Shown here: positions 20,001 through 30,242 of the stretch, in pieces
Position numbering within the stretch: position 1 is the first letter of the stretch
Layout of the letters: each line of letters begins with the position of its first letter
Assembly (NCBI GenBank): GCA_039602395.1
Contig: JBCNJP010000226.1
Location: 186,001-250,000, forward strand
Direction: 5' to 3'
DNA length: 64,000 nucleotides
DNA from: Deinandra increscens subsp. villosa
Lineage: Eukaryota; Streptophyta; Magnoliopsida; Asterales; Asteraceae
Notes under the pieces: model-generated
Told to the model about the DNA's origin: nothing
The model's database searches: none
Seen by the model: only the letters and a program-made list of their open reading frames with translations
Position numbers and translations under genes: made by a program

Positions 20001-20960
20001 TCGAGTGCGCGCTGGGACGCTTGCGTACTTCACTTCCTGATTTTGATTTGGGCGGGTTTTCTAGTAAGGACACCGCCCCCTCTAAAACCCAGGATACTTT
20101 GGCGAGTGCCCTTTTTAGTAAAATTGCCCAGAGTTTGGAAGTGTCATTTGGCCTATCCCCTCGCCAAAAAGCTGTGTTGGCCTGTCTTCAGGCCCCTCGG
20201 GCCCAAGACTTCCTGTCCGTCATCCCCATTGAAGGGTTGGGGCAACATATGTCAGCTGTGGAGTATCGGACTATCCTTAAGTACAGACTTATGATCCCTA
20301 TCTTCCCTAATGATGAGCCATGCCCTGTCTATCGCAAGGCTTCCTTAGACACCTTCGGCGAGCATGCGGTTCATTGTAAGGAATTACCGGGGTTTAAATA
20401 CAGACATGATTGGGTCAGGGATGTGTTGTTTGATGTTTTGAAGCGTGCGGGTATCTCTGCTAAGAAAGAGGCTCCTGTGAACTTCTTGACGGACCCGCTG
20501 GAAGGGAGGTCCACTTTGCGACCGGCCGATGTGCTGGTGTTTGGCTGGGCTGGGGGGAAACACGCTTGTGTTGACCTCACTGGTGTGTCTCCTCTTGTTG
20601 GGCTTAGGGGCAATGGTCTCGTTGCGGGGCAAGCTGCGTTGAAGGCAGAATCTGGCAAAGTTGCTAAACACGAGAGAGCCTGCCTTGAAAATCAACACGT
20701 GTTTATCCCTTTTGCCTTTGACACATTTGGGTTCCTTGCCCCGGGGGCGGTTGAATTCCTGAGTCGGGTTCAACGTGTTGTGCATAGTAATTTGTCGTCC
20801 CCCAGGGCTCATAACTTTGTCTTTAGTAGGATTGGATTCGCGATTCAAAAGGGGGTTGCGGCGCAACTTGTTGCCCGGTTACCCGCCACTTCTTTGTAAT
20901 TTGCTTGATTTTGTATTGAAAAATTGGTTTCAAACCAGTTTAACGAAAATTGTCTCTTTG
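17046..20960 (+). mobile_element. Single-ORF non-LTR retrotransposon with REL-type endonuclease signature
   Basis: A GC-rich 3.9-kb unit in AT-rich flanks: about 650 bp of pyrimidine-rich leader with many GGTCCGCCG-like repeats, then one long ORF, then a short 3' tail. There is no LTR and no obvious poly(A). An ATTACCAT octamer occurs immediately on each side (17038-17045 and 20961-20968) and may be the target-site duplication, although an AT-rich octamer could match by chance. Lack of a poly(A) tail and the C-terminal endonuclease argue against the usual plant L1 type. Confidence 0.7.
17699..20899 (+). CDS. Reverse transcriptase with N-terminal zinc-finger-like motifs and C-terminal restriction-like endonuclease
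   Basis: The start is placed at the ATG at 17699 (1066 residues), because the upstream 64 codons are low-complexity and translate the leader. Residues 13-42 resemble a zinc finger (C13, C20/C21, H37, H42), and a second Cys/His cluster contains CGACMGLHALSRACHH. The reverse transcriptase has GIRPIAVG (fingers), LTVDFSNALN (motif A Asp), GVQQGDPLGP (motif B), YLDD at about 555-558 (catalytic Asp pair) and LNIKKTE. The C-terminus has C875, H889 and C893, then RHD at 902-904, then PAD (Asp944), 14 residues and Asp959 (CVDLT). This order matches the CCHC-RHD/RHN-PD..D endonuclease of R2-like elements; no APE endonuclease is seen. The ORF has no stop or frameshift, so the copy is young. Tyr878 sits where a second zinc Cys would be expected. 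Confidence 0.8.
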   Translation: MSGARGGDGVWPCPFRAFHCCPDGLAGSKGFPRLVAHIKRFHLSSDEKKGTLRDSISSDGELFASVGGSLKVLGQWLCGACMGLHALSRACHHEDGMAQFHRVVGDVEEFIVGIPKPFVVRDVAPAGEVVVDEVLLDRVFSLRFHTVKSIPYSCRMAFSHALVGALSKVAAMPESIDAWVRLLLLPRCTLRVFRPANRQERRSGNRKSLQCQSIQRSLAAWGDGDGFHELILSLFAEYPRGVSGSGEAAPESDSSVGSTNVKQCLRKVADGHFTAAVKVLCSSGVAPLGKDTLDALVTKHPILPPPAMPVSLHSEPSLVANIDSVFGCLKSFPKGTSCGRDGLRAQHIMDALCGEGSAIADRLLGAITEVVNLCLGGRCPKVLAEFVASAPLTPLLKPDNGIRPIAVGAIWRRLVSKVAIRGVGKEMTKYLSDFQFGVGVPSGAEAVLHSANRFLHEFHSDGSLAMLTVDFSNALNLVDRTALLREVRARCPSISPWVDFLYGQPSRLYVGDDHIWSTTGVQQGDPLGPLLFALVLHPLAHRIRDFCRLPFHAWYLDDGTIIGDAKEVAKALDIIRTEGPALGLVLNIKKTEVFWPTCNGVKVQDGLFPSEIGRPGLGVKLLGGAVSRDAGFISNLATKRAASAVDLMRCLPRLRDPQCELLLLRSCMGVAKLLFGLRTCQPSHVGDAVSIFDRGLRGAVEDIVVCGGAFFGDLQWRLASLPTRFGGLGLCSAEDVSTYAFVASRAQSWKLQDHILRECGFDGMDSDFECALGRLRTSLPDFDLGGFSSKDTAPSKTQDTLASALFSKIAQSLEVSFGLSPRQKAVLACLQAPRAQDFLSVIPIEGLGQHMSAVEYRTILKYRLMIPIFPNDEPCPVYRKASLDTFGEHAVHCKELPGFKYRHDWVRDVLFDVLKRAGISAKKEAPVNFLTDPLEGRSTLRPADVLVFGWAGGKHACVDLTGVSPLVGLRGNGLVAGQAALKAESGKVAKHERACLENQHVFIPFAFDTFGFLAPGAVEFLSRVQRVVHSNLSSPRAHNFVFSRIGFAIQKGVAAQLVARLPATSL

Positions 20961-20968
20961 ATTACCAT

Positions 20969-21329
20969 GTACAAATGAAATAAATCATTGTTATGTGTTC
21001 TTTGATTGTTAGTAAAAATAAAGTACTCAAATATAATTTTACCACTACATTTAAACTAATATATATGTTTTCTATTTATTTATTTTTCAGTTTTCTAAAT
21101 TTTTTTTATTTTAGTTTTTAACCTTTTATTAAATATTTTAATTTTATTTGTTTTTTATTTTTATTTTCTATTTTACATTCTTATTTTTTTTATTTATTAT
21201 TTTATTTTATATTTTTTATTTACATTTATATTCGTAGTTTATTTTTTCATTTTGTTCTGAATTTTAATCTTTTTTCTTAATATTTTAAGAAAAAATTAAG
21301 CTGAATAAAAATTTAAATTTCTTTTTTTA
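20969..21329. other. Very AT-rich non-coding sequence
   Basis: Long TTTTATTT-type runs from about 21060 to 21300; no gene or paired repeat found. Confidence 0.5.
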
Positions 21330-21595
21330 GGAATCTAATAAAACAACACTCTCTTTAGGAACGGCAATCTTTGGAAATGAAAAAAATCATATTTCTTATG
21401 TAATTGTTCATTCATATCCAATGTGCAACCAAACATATTATTTGTTCATTTAGACGTAATAACTCATATCATTCATCCTACATTTTCGCATACCAAAGAG
21501 TACCACATTGAATATGAATGAACAATTTCATAATAAATGTGACTTCTTCCATTTCTAAAGATTGTTATTTCTAAAGATGGGTGTTTTTTAACGAT
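21330..21595. mobile_element. Foldback MITE, about 265 bp
   Basis: The left half (with AATTGTTCATTCATATCCAA) and the right half are inverted copies of each other with scattered mismatches over about 110 bp each. The ends read approximately TCTTTAGGAACGGCAATCTTT and, inverted, TCTTTAGAAATAACAATCTTT. No ORF is present. Exact ends and target duplication were not resolved. Confidence 0.65.
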
Positions 21596-21639
21596 TAAAT
21601 CCTACATGTTAAAATTGAAATTTTCCGGTTCTTTTATTT

Positions 21640-22531
21640 AGGGCTGCTCAAAGTCGGGTTCCCGACCCGAGATCATCATTTCCCGTCCCGACCCGATTCC
21701 CGAGAATACAGAATCCATTGACTGAATCCCGACCAACTAACCTTAAATCGGGTATCGGTCCCGGGCTGCTCGGGCTCACCGGGATTACTGGATTTCCCGA
21801 GACCGACAGGTTGGGCCTGAATCTAAAATATCATAATAAACTTTCTTAAGTTGTTTTAGCTTCCTTGTGTTGTGGGTCATCTGCTAGAGAATTAACTTCT
21901 TGATTATATTTATACCATGTTTCTAAATGTGATAAATGAGAATGCAAAACATTTTCCCACAATTCAGGAACCAATGTGGTTCGAGCTGCAAATGGAGAAT
22001 CACAAAACATTTGCAAAAGATGTTTGGCTGCTATCCGTTCTTTTTTCTGCATTTGATATAATATAGTTAAATGCAAGTGGCCACAAGCTGACGAAATGGA
22101 ATTGGGAAACCCAGATGTAAATCCATCTTTTACATCTTTGCATTTAGTCTGGACTGTAAATTACAGAAGAAGAGGACGATTGTAGGGGAGAAAAAACGTT
22201 GCGAGTAGAGGAGAGAAGGCCAGAAAAAAGTCGACCGTAGGAAGAAAATAAGACGTCGACTACTGTATCTTGTATTTGTAGGGCTAATGTTGGTTTTTTT
22301 TGGCTCAAGAAAATCAAATGTATTTTGGGCTTTTTTCTGATTTGAGCCAAAGTCGGTTTTTTGGGTTTCCCGATCCCGACGGGTAATACCCGACCCGAGA
22401 CCGAATCCCGAAAACATTATAAACTAGAGACCGACACTAGAAGTCGGGCATATACACTCGGTTCGGTACATACAGAAATTCGGGTCGGGACTCGGGAAAA
22501 GTCGGGTTTCCCGACTATATGCTCACCCCTA
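21640..22531. mobile_element. Non-autonomous hAT element carrying a host gene fragment, 892 bp
   Basis: The left end TAGGGCTGCTCAAAGTCGGG and right end (inverted TAGGGGTGAGCA...GTCGGG) are imperfect inverted repeats. Both sub-terminal regions are full of CCCGACCCGA/TCGGGT motifs, the usual hAT sub-terminal transposase-binding pattern. Flanking octamers CTTTTATT (21632-21639) and CTTTTACT (22532-22539) match at 7 of 8 positions, the size hAT makes. No transposase is present. The middle contains the gene fragment at 21846-22076. Confidence 0.8.
21846..22076 (-). pseudogene. Captured fragment of a LIN-like E3 ubiquitin ligase gene
   Basis: The minus-strand frame contains KERIAAKHLLQMFCDSPFAA and then a segment with VPELWENVLHSHLSHLETWY and NSLADDP. 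As I remember them, these blocks resemble plant putative E3 ubiquitin-protein ligase LIN/LIN-1 proteins (U-box/WD40 proteins whose legume relatives act in rhizobial infection). An intron-acceptor-like AAATGCAG lies just before the conserved part (about 22042-22049), so the capture seems to have come from genomic DNA. Only about 70 of more than 1000 residues are present, so it cannot make a ligase. Transcription from the element could yield antisense or small RNA against the parent gene. Confidence 0.6.
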
Positions 22532-22727
22532 CTTTTACTTATTATATTTTTAAATGGGATAGTGTATTTCTACATCAGCGCAACCTATATATATATACCA
22601 CCTCGAAAAGGTATATCGTATACCAACAATACATATTGATCATGAGGAGCCTTTTACCAACACATTGAATAATAATCATTTGACTTTTTTAAAAGGTCTT
22701 GAGTTTTTCAAATTCGAAAACTCAGGC

Positions 22728-22942
22728 TATCCGTAATGGAGATGGCCAAAATGGTGAAGATGACGCTCATAGCGTCCTATCGTAGTGGGGTAGCGCCCAT
22801 GGCGCCGGAAAATAAGAGGGGGAGAGCCGGAGAGGCGTCATGGAGATGGCGCTCCAAGGGGGGAAAAGAGGGGATGGCTCCGAAGGGGATGGTGGTAGGG
22901 GCGCCATGGCGCCGCATGAAGCCCCATTACACACAGCTTTAG
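22728..22942. mobile_element. GC-rich MITE-like segment
   Basis: A compact GC-rich island rich in GGCGCC/GGCGTC palindromes, bounded by roughly inverted ends (GGCTATCCGTAATGGAG and, inverted, GCTGTGTGTAATGGGGC). The ORFs on both strands are low-complexity. Flanks TCA and TTA do not give a clean duplication, so the call is tentative. Confidence 0.35.
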
Positions 22943-23014
22943 ATTTGATAGCGTGAACACTCTTTTCATATATACGAGACCCGGAAATCGGTAACATCTT
23001 AAAATAGCAGTAGT

Positions 23015-23798
23015 CAGAGCCGGCCCTGGGCCTGGGCCAGCTGGGCTACAGCCCAGGGCATCAATCTTCAAGGGGGCAGCAATTTTTTAGTTAGCCCAAT
23101 AGTAGTATTTTTAGCCCACTTAGTTTTTAGGTTAGCCCAATGGATTAAATTATTGGCTGATTAAAAAAAAATACGTATACGGACGATCAGGAGGAGGTAG
23201 GAGCAGCGACGATTCATTCTCTTTTCCAATCTCACGATAGTCGATTCAGCGATTCTTTCTCCACTTTTCTAGGCCACCTTCAAGAATCACGAATCAAAGA
23301 GGGCCGACGATCGACGAAGTGACGAGTAGACTCCGGTCTGGCGGTCTCCGGCAATCAGAATCACGATGGACTGAGTTACTGACGGGACTGTCGGACTGAC
23401 GAAGTGAAAGTGACGAGTAGACTCCGGTCTCCGGCGAACAGAATTCAGACGGTCACTTGCTATCAGGTACCTACCTACCTACAAATTAATCGATGTTTTA
23501 TATGTAATTATGATGATTTAGTTATTGATCTGTTGGTTGAATCCGCCTATCCGCCATTGCCATTTCTCTGTAAAGGCGGCTTACTTAATTGATAGATAGC
23601 AAATTAAGTTCACGAGATATTCATCGGGAGCGATGAACCCAGAGGTAAAAAAGAAAATTACCTATTGCCGGTTGTTGTGTAAAAAAAATCAACCGTAGAC
23701 AGAAAAATAAAAACTTTGTGTTGTACTATTTAAACTTTTTAACAGAGGCAAATTTTCGACTCGCGCCCTGGGCATCTAAATTCTCAGGACCGGCCCTG
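23015..23798. mobile_element. Non-autonomous hAT element, 784 bp
   Basis: The ends are inverted repeats, CAGAGCCGGCCCTG at left and, inverted, CAGGGCCGGTCCTG at right. A perfect 8-bp duplication GCAGTAGT lies on both sides (23007-23014, 23799-23806). The interior has a promoter- or leader-like segment with duplicated GACGAGTAGACTCCGGTCT (about 23322 and 23415) but no transposase frame. Confidence 0.9.
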
Positions 23799-23839
23799 GC
23801 AGTAGTTAAACAAAAACATAAATTAAATGGCTAACACGT

Positions 23840-23960
23840 GTACCTTGAAATAGAATATCGTTAGGGAGGCGCAGTTCTGACGGGGGATGCTGTGGTGGGC
23901 CTGGTGGCTGTTGTGGCTGGGGAGGTGGCGACTCCGGCTGCTGTGGTGACTGTTGGTCCA
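23840..23960 (-). pseudogene. Possible first exon of an F-box-like gene, truncated
   Basis: A minus-strand ATG at 23958-23960 opens a short reading frame that is Pro/Gln-rich (MDQQSPQQPESPPPQPQQ and on) and then reads SELRLPNDILFQ. LPNDILF is the usual opening of a plant F-box. The frame then meets a donor-like CAAG/GTACAC at about 23846 and soon a stop. The hAT element at 23015-23798 lies immediately downstream, so the rest of the gene may have been lost or displaced. Only about 39 residues support the call. A chance Pro-rich ORF is possible. Confidence 0.3.
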
Positions 23961-25600
23961 TCTACATATAGTCACACCATTAATCATTTACTCATTTACG
24001 AAAATGACGATTGACCTTTTGTCTAATTAAGCTGGCTAAGCCACTGCCTGCCGACTAAGAGCTGTAGAGCTGTCGTCTTAGAAGGTAGTCGTTGTCTCGT
24101 TGATGTTGTGTTTTTTTATTCTTTTTGTGATTGGTTTGTTTTAAATATGTTTAGTTTAGCAGTGATAAAAACTCAATGTTTATTTAAACAGAAAAAAAAA
24201 ACTTAATTAACATGATGATTTTCTCTTTTTAAAATCTAACAGGAGCTGCATGACAAATTGACTGGGCGAACTAGACTTCTTCTAATTTCTTAACATGGCA
24301 AAGAATTGAGGCGATGTTAAGTTAGCTTAGGTTTCTGATGGCATTAATTATATTTTGTGGCGTTTTTGTGCTGTGTAAATAACTCTTGGTGTGTGATGGT
24401 TGGTTTACTTTGCCAGCAACCCTTTTTCAGTTAATATAAATCTAGCTGCTCAAGAAAAAGAAGAAAAAAAAAAGGATCTACAGGACACATCATAGACTAG
24501 AGGATCTGAGTGGGACAGTTGATAATACCCTTTTTTTTTAACGGTATATATGGATTATCGACGGGGACATTACACCATCATCCACCCGATCATCTTCAAT
24601 TTCCATCAGGAGGAAATTAACCACCGGTGAAAACCCTCATGACCCAACTTGTAACCCCTATTTTTTATTCTTTTGTTACAAGTGACACTCTAACCCAAAA
24701 ACTCATAGTAAAAGACAATTGATAATACCTCAGCTTCGAAGCTTCGATTGAGCGAGGGAATAAACGATTAGTATGAATGATTGAGTGAAAGAAAAGTAAT
24801 CAAAAGGCCTTGAGTTGTGTGATATGATTTGAAGATAAGGCAGTCCGGCCATGATATATATATGATCTATAATCCTTAAGAGTATTGTCAAATTGTTCGA
24901 CAGGGTGGGTGTGGTAGATTCTATAGTTGTTGGTGTTGTATAGTTTTAATGTTTGGTTAATAATATTCTTTTATTAAAAAATTAAAATTAATAATAAAAA
25001 GTATATATATAAAAAACTCCAGCCTGTACTGATAATTACGAGACATTTATTTAAATAAAAAAACTTGGTGTTCACATGACATTTGACATTGTTCTAGGGG
25101 TTGAAATCATATAAAAACTCAATTTTTTTTTTTATAAAAACTAGAGTTAACTTTTTTTTCGTCCATGAGGTTTGGTTCTCACTTGTGATAGTATGTAGTT
25201 TCAATTCATCGTCATTTCAGTCCAAATAGTTAACACCGTTATATTTTTTCTGTTAAGTTAATGTCAATTGACTAAAATACCCCTAAAATTTAAAAATACA
25301 AATAAATACTAAAAGAAAAACAAATAACAATACCCTAACATATCTCTTACTTAGTATCTTTCTGTAAGGACTCTCTCTCTCTCTAAACATTATCTTTCTT
25401 TATTTCCTTTCAACCACTACCATCACCTACCGCCCTCTAGCCACTGTTACAAGAAAATGCACCACCACTTTCATTACTAATTACCACCATTATCGTTGGT
25501 TGCTAAAGGACCATCTGAAAAAAAAGAACCACGTGAGTCGAACCAACCAAAATCGAGTGACTCAAGCCACCATTAAGTTCGCCGATCTGCTAGGTGGAGA
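23961..25600. other. Non-coding DNA with microsatellites
   Basis: No credible gene. Contains short TA and CT tracts (CT at about 25371-25384), a segment from about 25150 with CGTCCATGAGGTTTGG of the kind found in dispersed non-coding repeats, and a long G run starting at about 25603. The short ORF at 25594-25779 is a translation of the G tract. Confidence 0.45.
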
Positions 25601-27628
25601 AGATTGGGGGGGGGGGGGGGGGAAAGGAAAAGATGAGTAATGAAGAGGACAAGGATGATTGGGTAGATCAACTGTCGCACCCTGACCCATTTATTGGGAA
25701 TCAGGACGAGCCAAGATCGATACATTTAAGTATCAAACATGAATACTCTATTAAATTCAAATTGTTTATTACATTTTAGGAAAGACAAAACGACAATGAA
25801 ATAAAATAAACTAAGGCGGAAGCTAAATGTCTTCTAAGTTTCTCCATGCACGTGCGAGCTCGTCTACGGTTGATTCTCCTATCAAAGTCTTCAAAGCTAA
25901 GTACCTGATACATGCTCAAAAATGATTTGTGTCAACTATAAAGTTGAGTGAGTTCATGAGTTTAGTTGGAAATAATAGTTGTATAAATGTAGTTGTCGTC
26001 TAGGTTTAAGAAAAATAGTTTTATTAGGGCATTTGCCCAAAAAGAGTTAATTAAAGTATTTGCCAAAATATGGTTAATTGAGCGTTTAGCAAAAATGGGT
26101 TTATCGTACGTTGTTAAATATATATTTATCGTTGTGAGGGTCCGTCGAGCATGGGATGGAATCGACGTAATAAAGTTCCACAATCAACCATCATCTATCC
26201 GTCGTGACCCTTACCCGATTCTTATGTGCGCGCGACCACTCGTCAATAGAGTCTACCCGATTATAAATATAAATGTGGACCCAACCATGGGGTCTTGATG
26301 TGTCAAAAGTAATATGCTGACGTCGTGAGGGAGTCCCAACATGGGCACGGGGACGTGGGGGCATTATCCCGAAATAACGCTATTCATATTACCTGCAGTT
26401 CCTTTACTAAGAAATTAAGATTGTGTACATGCGCGTCTAGTGAGGCAAATCAACTAGAGCGAGTAATGTATGTGTATCAAACAATCAAGCTTCCAAACGA
26501 ATTACACAATAAAGTGTCCAATAGTGTCCAATGTACGATACAAAAATAAATAAAGAAAGTACAATTGAAAAAGGAAACATGTATCAACCCCAAAATAGGT
26601 AAAAAGTAAAAAGGGGAAAAGAGTGTGAGAACTCATCTAAGCGTATTCATCTTAGCTTAGTGTTTTTAGCTTGTAAGTACCGTACACTTATTTAAGAATT
26701 ATGACTATGTTTAATATCATAGAGTTTTGGGTTTATGAGAAATGGTTAGCGTTTCTGATATACGGTGGAGTTTATATGTTAGTTTTAAGATTAGTGTTTA
26801 TGGATTATACTTAACTTAGTGGTTATTAAGGATTAAACCGTGGGTCAAACATTTAATCGGTTCAATGGTTGGTATTGGGTTGTTGGCCCAATCACATGGA
26901 AAACAGTTTGGGCTTTTTGGTTCTTGGGTTAGGGATTGGTCATTGGGCCGTAGGCCTAAATGTGTTAAGATCGGTTTGCATGTTTTGGTTTACTCCAAAA
27001 AGGTGTCTTGAAAAGGTTTAGCCAAGTTATCTTATTTGATAAAAAAAGTCTTTGTTTGGTTTTATAAAATGTAGCCGATTAGTATAATCCGACCTGTAAA
27101 GTTATCTTGACCCGATTACAGCGGGCCTTAAGGCCCAATGTAATTCATTAGGTGGTTTGGTCCAAAGTGGGTTCTCCGCTTGGTTTCCGGTTCGGTTTAC
27201 TAATGGGTTTTTAAGTCTTCGGTTTCGGGTTGGATCATAAGGGTTTAAAGTTTTTGCTTTTTAAATGGATCCGACTCGCCCAAAGGGTCCGACCCGTATA
27301 ACTTAAATGGCGACAGTGGGCCGTTAGGCCCAAAACAGTTTTATAAGTTTAGGAAAACTGTGGGTCGTAGCATGTTTGGTTTTATGTGGAAATTGGGTCG
27401 TAGCCCTTTAAGATTTTATAAAACAATGGGCCTTAAGGCCTAATCTATATAGGTTCGGTTTGGGGGAAAATTTGTTAATTCAAATGGGTTGGTAAACCTA
27501 ATTATTTTTGTAACCCGTTGAGTATTGTACCCGATCCAGTGGCATGCATGGGTTGTGTATAACCCGACCCGAAGCTATATTCAATTTTGGAATGCTTTTA
27601 TGTGTTATAGGGCTTGTTAGGCCCAATT
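25601..27628. other. Non-coding DNA, possibly old LTR-element sequence
   Basis: No open coding frame of note. From about 26870 to 27620 many GGGCC-TTAA-GGCCC-like palindromes and TTGGGCCnnAGGCCCAA motifs recur (for example about 27124 and 27430), a style seen in decayed LTR or untranslated regions. I could not define ends. Confidence 0.4.
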
Positions 27629-28449
27629 TGCTATTTTGGACATTCAGTTGGGATTTAGCCCAAACCGAATGGTATGTTGATCTGGTTATTAGGTTATTGT
27701 AAATCTATGCTTTTGGGTTTAAAATAAATAAGTTTGGGATTTTGAATAAGTTTTGGGTTTACCGGTTGCTTAGGTTTAGTAAAAATGAGATTTATATGGG
27801 TTGGTGGAGTTAGTCTCGAGAACCATTCACAAGTAAGGCCCTCGATTGGCCACTTTCTCATGCAAAACATGTTATTAGCCATGGGTTTGTGTGTGGATAG
27901 GGTGCTATTTTGGACATTCATTTGGGTTTTAGCCAAAACCGAATGGTATGTTGATCCGGTTATTAGGTTATTGTAAATCTATGCTTTTGGGTTTAAAATA
28001 AATAAGTTTGGGATTTTGAATAAGTTTTGGGTTTACCGGTTGCTTAGGTTTAGTAAAAATGAGATTTATATGGGTTGGTGGAGTTAGTCTCGAGAACCAT
28101 TCACAAGTAAGGCCCTCGATTGGCCACTTTCTCATGCAAAACATGTTATTAGCCATGGGTTTGTGTGTGGATAGGGTGCTATTTTGGACATTCATTTGGG
28201 TTTTAGCCAAAACCGAATGGTATGTTGATCCGGTTATTAGGTTATTGTAAATCTATGCTTTTGGGTTTAAAATAAATAAGTTTGGGATTTTGAATAAGTT
28301 TTGGGTTTACCGGTTGCTTAGGTTTAGTAAAAATGGGATTTATATGAGTTGGTGGAGCTAGTCTCGAGAACCATTCACAAGCAAGGCCCTCGATTGGTCA
28401 CTTTCTCATGCAAAACATGTTATTGGCCATGGGTTTGTGTGTGGATAGG
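27629..28449. repeat. 274-bp tandem repeat, three copies
   Basis: Copies start at 27629, 27903 and 28177, exactly 274 bp apart, and are nearly identical. The same 80-codon minus-strand frame and 63-codon plus-strand frame recur at this spacing and are repeat translations. The array ends where the Athila-like element inserted (at 28450). Confidence 0.9.
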
Positions 28450-30064
28450 TGATGTGTTGCAAACACATCCCATTTCCGGGGTCGTTTATATAGTCTTTTG
28501 AGTCGTTTTGAGTTGGTTTGCATTAGTTTTAGTTGCTTTTAGTTTGGTTTGTGTCTTTGGGGTCTTGTTTATGTTTTTATGGAGTTTGTAGGTTTTTAAT
28601 AGAATCCCGAGGGTATGAGAGAAAGTTGGAAAGAATTAAAGAAAACAAAGAAGAAGGGCTGAACAAGCAGTCCCAGGCGTATCGCCTGGGACCTCACAGT
28701 TGTCGAGCGATATGCGTGCTAGAGAGAAGTCAACAGAGGCTTAAGTCGGTTTGACCCGACTATTTTGGCGTATTCAAGCTCCAGGCGTATCGCCTGTTAC
28801 TTTCAGACCTCCAAGCGATACGCTTGGAGGGTAAATTTCCGGGAACTTTGCTTAATTGATATAAATTCGACTTTAAGGGTTTTAATTCGGATAACACGAC
28901 TTCCAGACGAATTTCAGAGCGACTAAAGGCGATTTTCAGAGGAGAAGAGAGCTGGGATCAAGGAGGAACATTGAGAGACCAAGATTGCATTGCAATTTGC
29001 TATCCGGTTCTTTCGATTACTTCGTTTTCGTTAATTGCTATCATGTATTTGAATCAAGTTTCAGACTTTACTATGTTTATTGTTCAGATCGTGATTATAG
29101 GCTAAACTAATTATGCCATCTAGACTGTTATGATGAGTAGTTGACACTTTCACTTTATTCTCGGTTTTAACTAGTTGATTGATGTTACGATTTTATTCAA
29201 TTCCATTGATTACCATGGTTGATGTATGTGTGTGTTATGAGCAGGTTGTTAATTAATTGTTGATGCTTAATTTACCCGCGAATGTCTTTCGATTTAGGTA
29301 GATTAGCTAAAGTAGTTGACTTTAGGGTTAATTGCTAAAGTGTAGTTAGGGTTTCCTTGACTATTGCATTGATAATTGGTTGATAATTTACTTGTAATGT
29401 GCTGCCTATTCTGGGACTTAAAAGGTAAAGAATTGTCGGGTAGTTGGGGTGGTTAGAATTCTAGGGTTGCATTGTCTCAAAAGGAAGTGTCCTAGGGTTT
29501 TGATTATCTTGGTATTCCGTGTCGGTCATAGTAGTTATTGGTAGCTCCTGTTAGGTCTAAGGTGCCCGAGATTAGGTTCAGAGGTGGTTAGGTCTAATTG
29601 AGGTAGGAAGTACTCAAAAGGTGAACTCATGTTCGAGCGTTAGAATCGTTGTCTAGGAAGGACTTAAAAGGTGAACTAGCCACCATCAGAATAGTTAGAG
29701 CCGAGGTAAAGTTAAGTGTCAATTGCGAGTCTAGGTCTAGGTGGTATATTTCCCTCTCATTTAAATTCCCCAAGGTTTCCTGCGTTTGTCTGTTTGTTCG
29801 TTGCTTAGTTAATTTTAGTTAAATCAAATCTCAATCAAAAACCCAAATTACTCAGTATTTCCATTTCTAGGTCTAGGTTAAGTCTTGTTATTAGAGTGTC
29901 CTAGGTTCGATATTCCGGTCTTATCTTAGCTTTACTATAATCCGACAGGTTCACTGCCTTAGGGTTCGGTTCGGTTTAGGTTATTTCGGTAAAATTAGGT
30001 ATGTCTTAGGTCTAGGTTTTAGGTCTATTTTATTAGTGTTTTTAGTGTCGTTCCGAGCACATCA
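28450..30064 (+). repeat. Left LTR of the Athila-like element
   Basis: 1615 bp, TG...CA. Carries three strong short hairpins: TCCCAGGCG arms around TAT (28671-28691), CAGGCG arms around TAT (28782-28796) and CCTCCAAGCG arms around ATA (28808-28830). Confidence 0.9.
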
Positions 30065-30070
30065 AGTTTT

Positions 30071-30088
30071 TGGCACCGTTGCCGGGGA
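30071..30088 (+). promoter_or_regulatory. Primer-binding site (tRNA-Asp type)
   Basis: TGGCACCGTTGCCGGGGA, six bases after the left LTR. Athila-type elements use tRNA-Asp; one base differs from the usual GGCGCC form. Confidence 0.75.
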
Positions 30089-30242
30089 CACTTGGCAATA
30101 GCAAAATTAACTTAGGTCGCCGTTAGGAGATTTTGAGTCTTTTAGGTTTTTCCGTGTCTAGAGTCTTAGGTTTCCGTGTTTGAGTCTAGATTTTTAGGTT
30201 TAATTTTCTTTTATTTTTTCTTTGAGTCAATTTCCCCATTTT

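Noticed and set aside
17528..20866. Several ORFs of 60-190 codons on both strands
   Set aside because: Shadow frames of the GC-rich retrotransposon ORF at 17699-20899; none has a domain.
25594..25779. 61-codon ORF starting in a poly-G run
   Set aside because: The start is a homopolymer artefact, and the rest lacks any motif.
27694..28250. Identical 80- and 63-codon ORFs repeated 274 bp apart
   Set aside because: They are translations of a tandem repeat on both strands, with no sign of coding selection.
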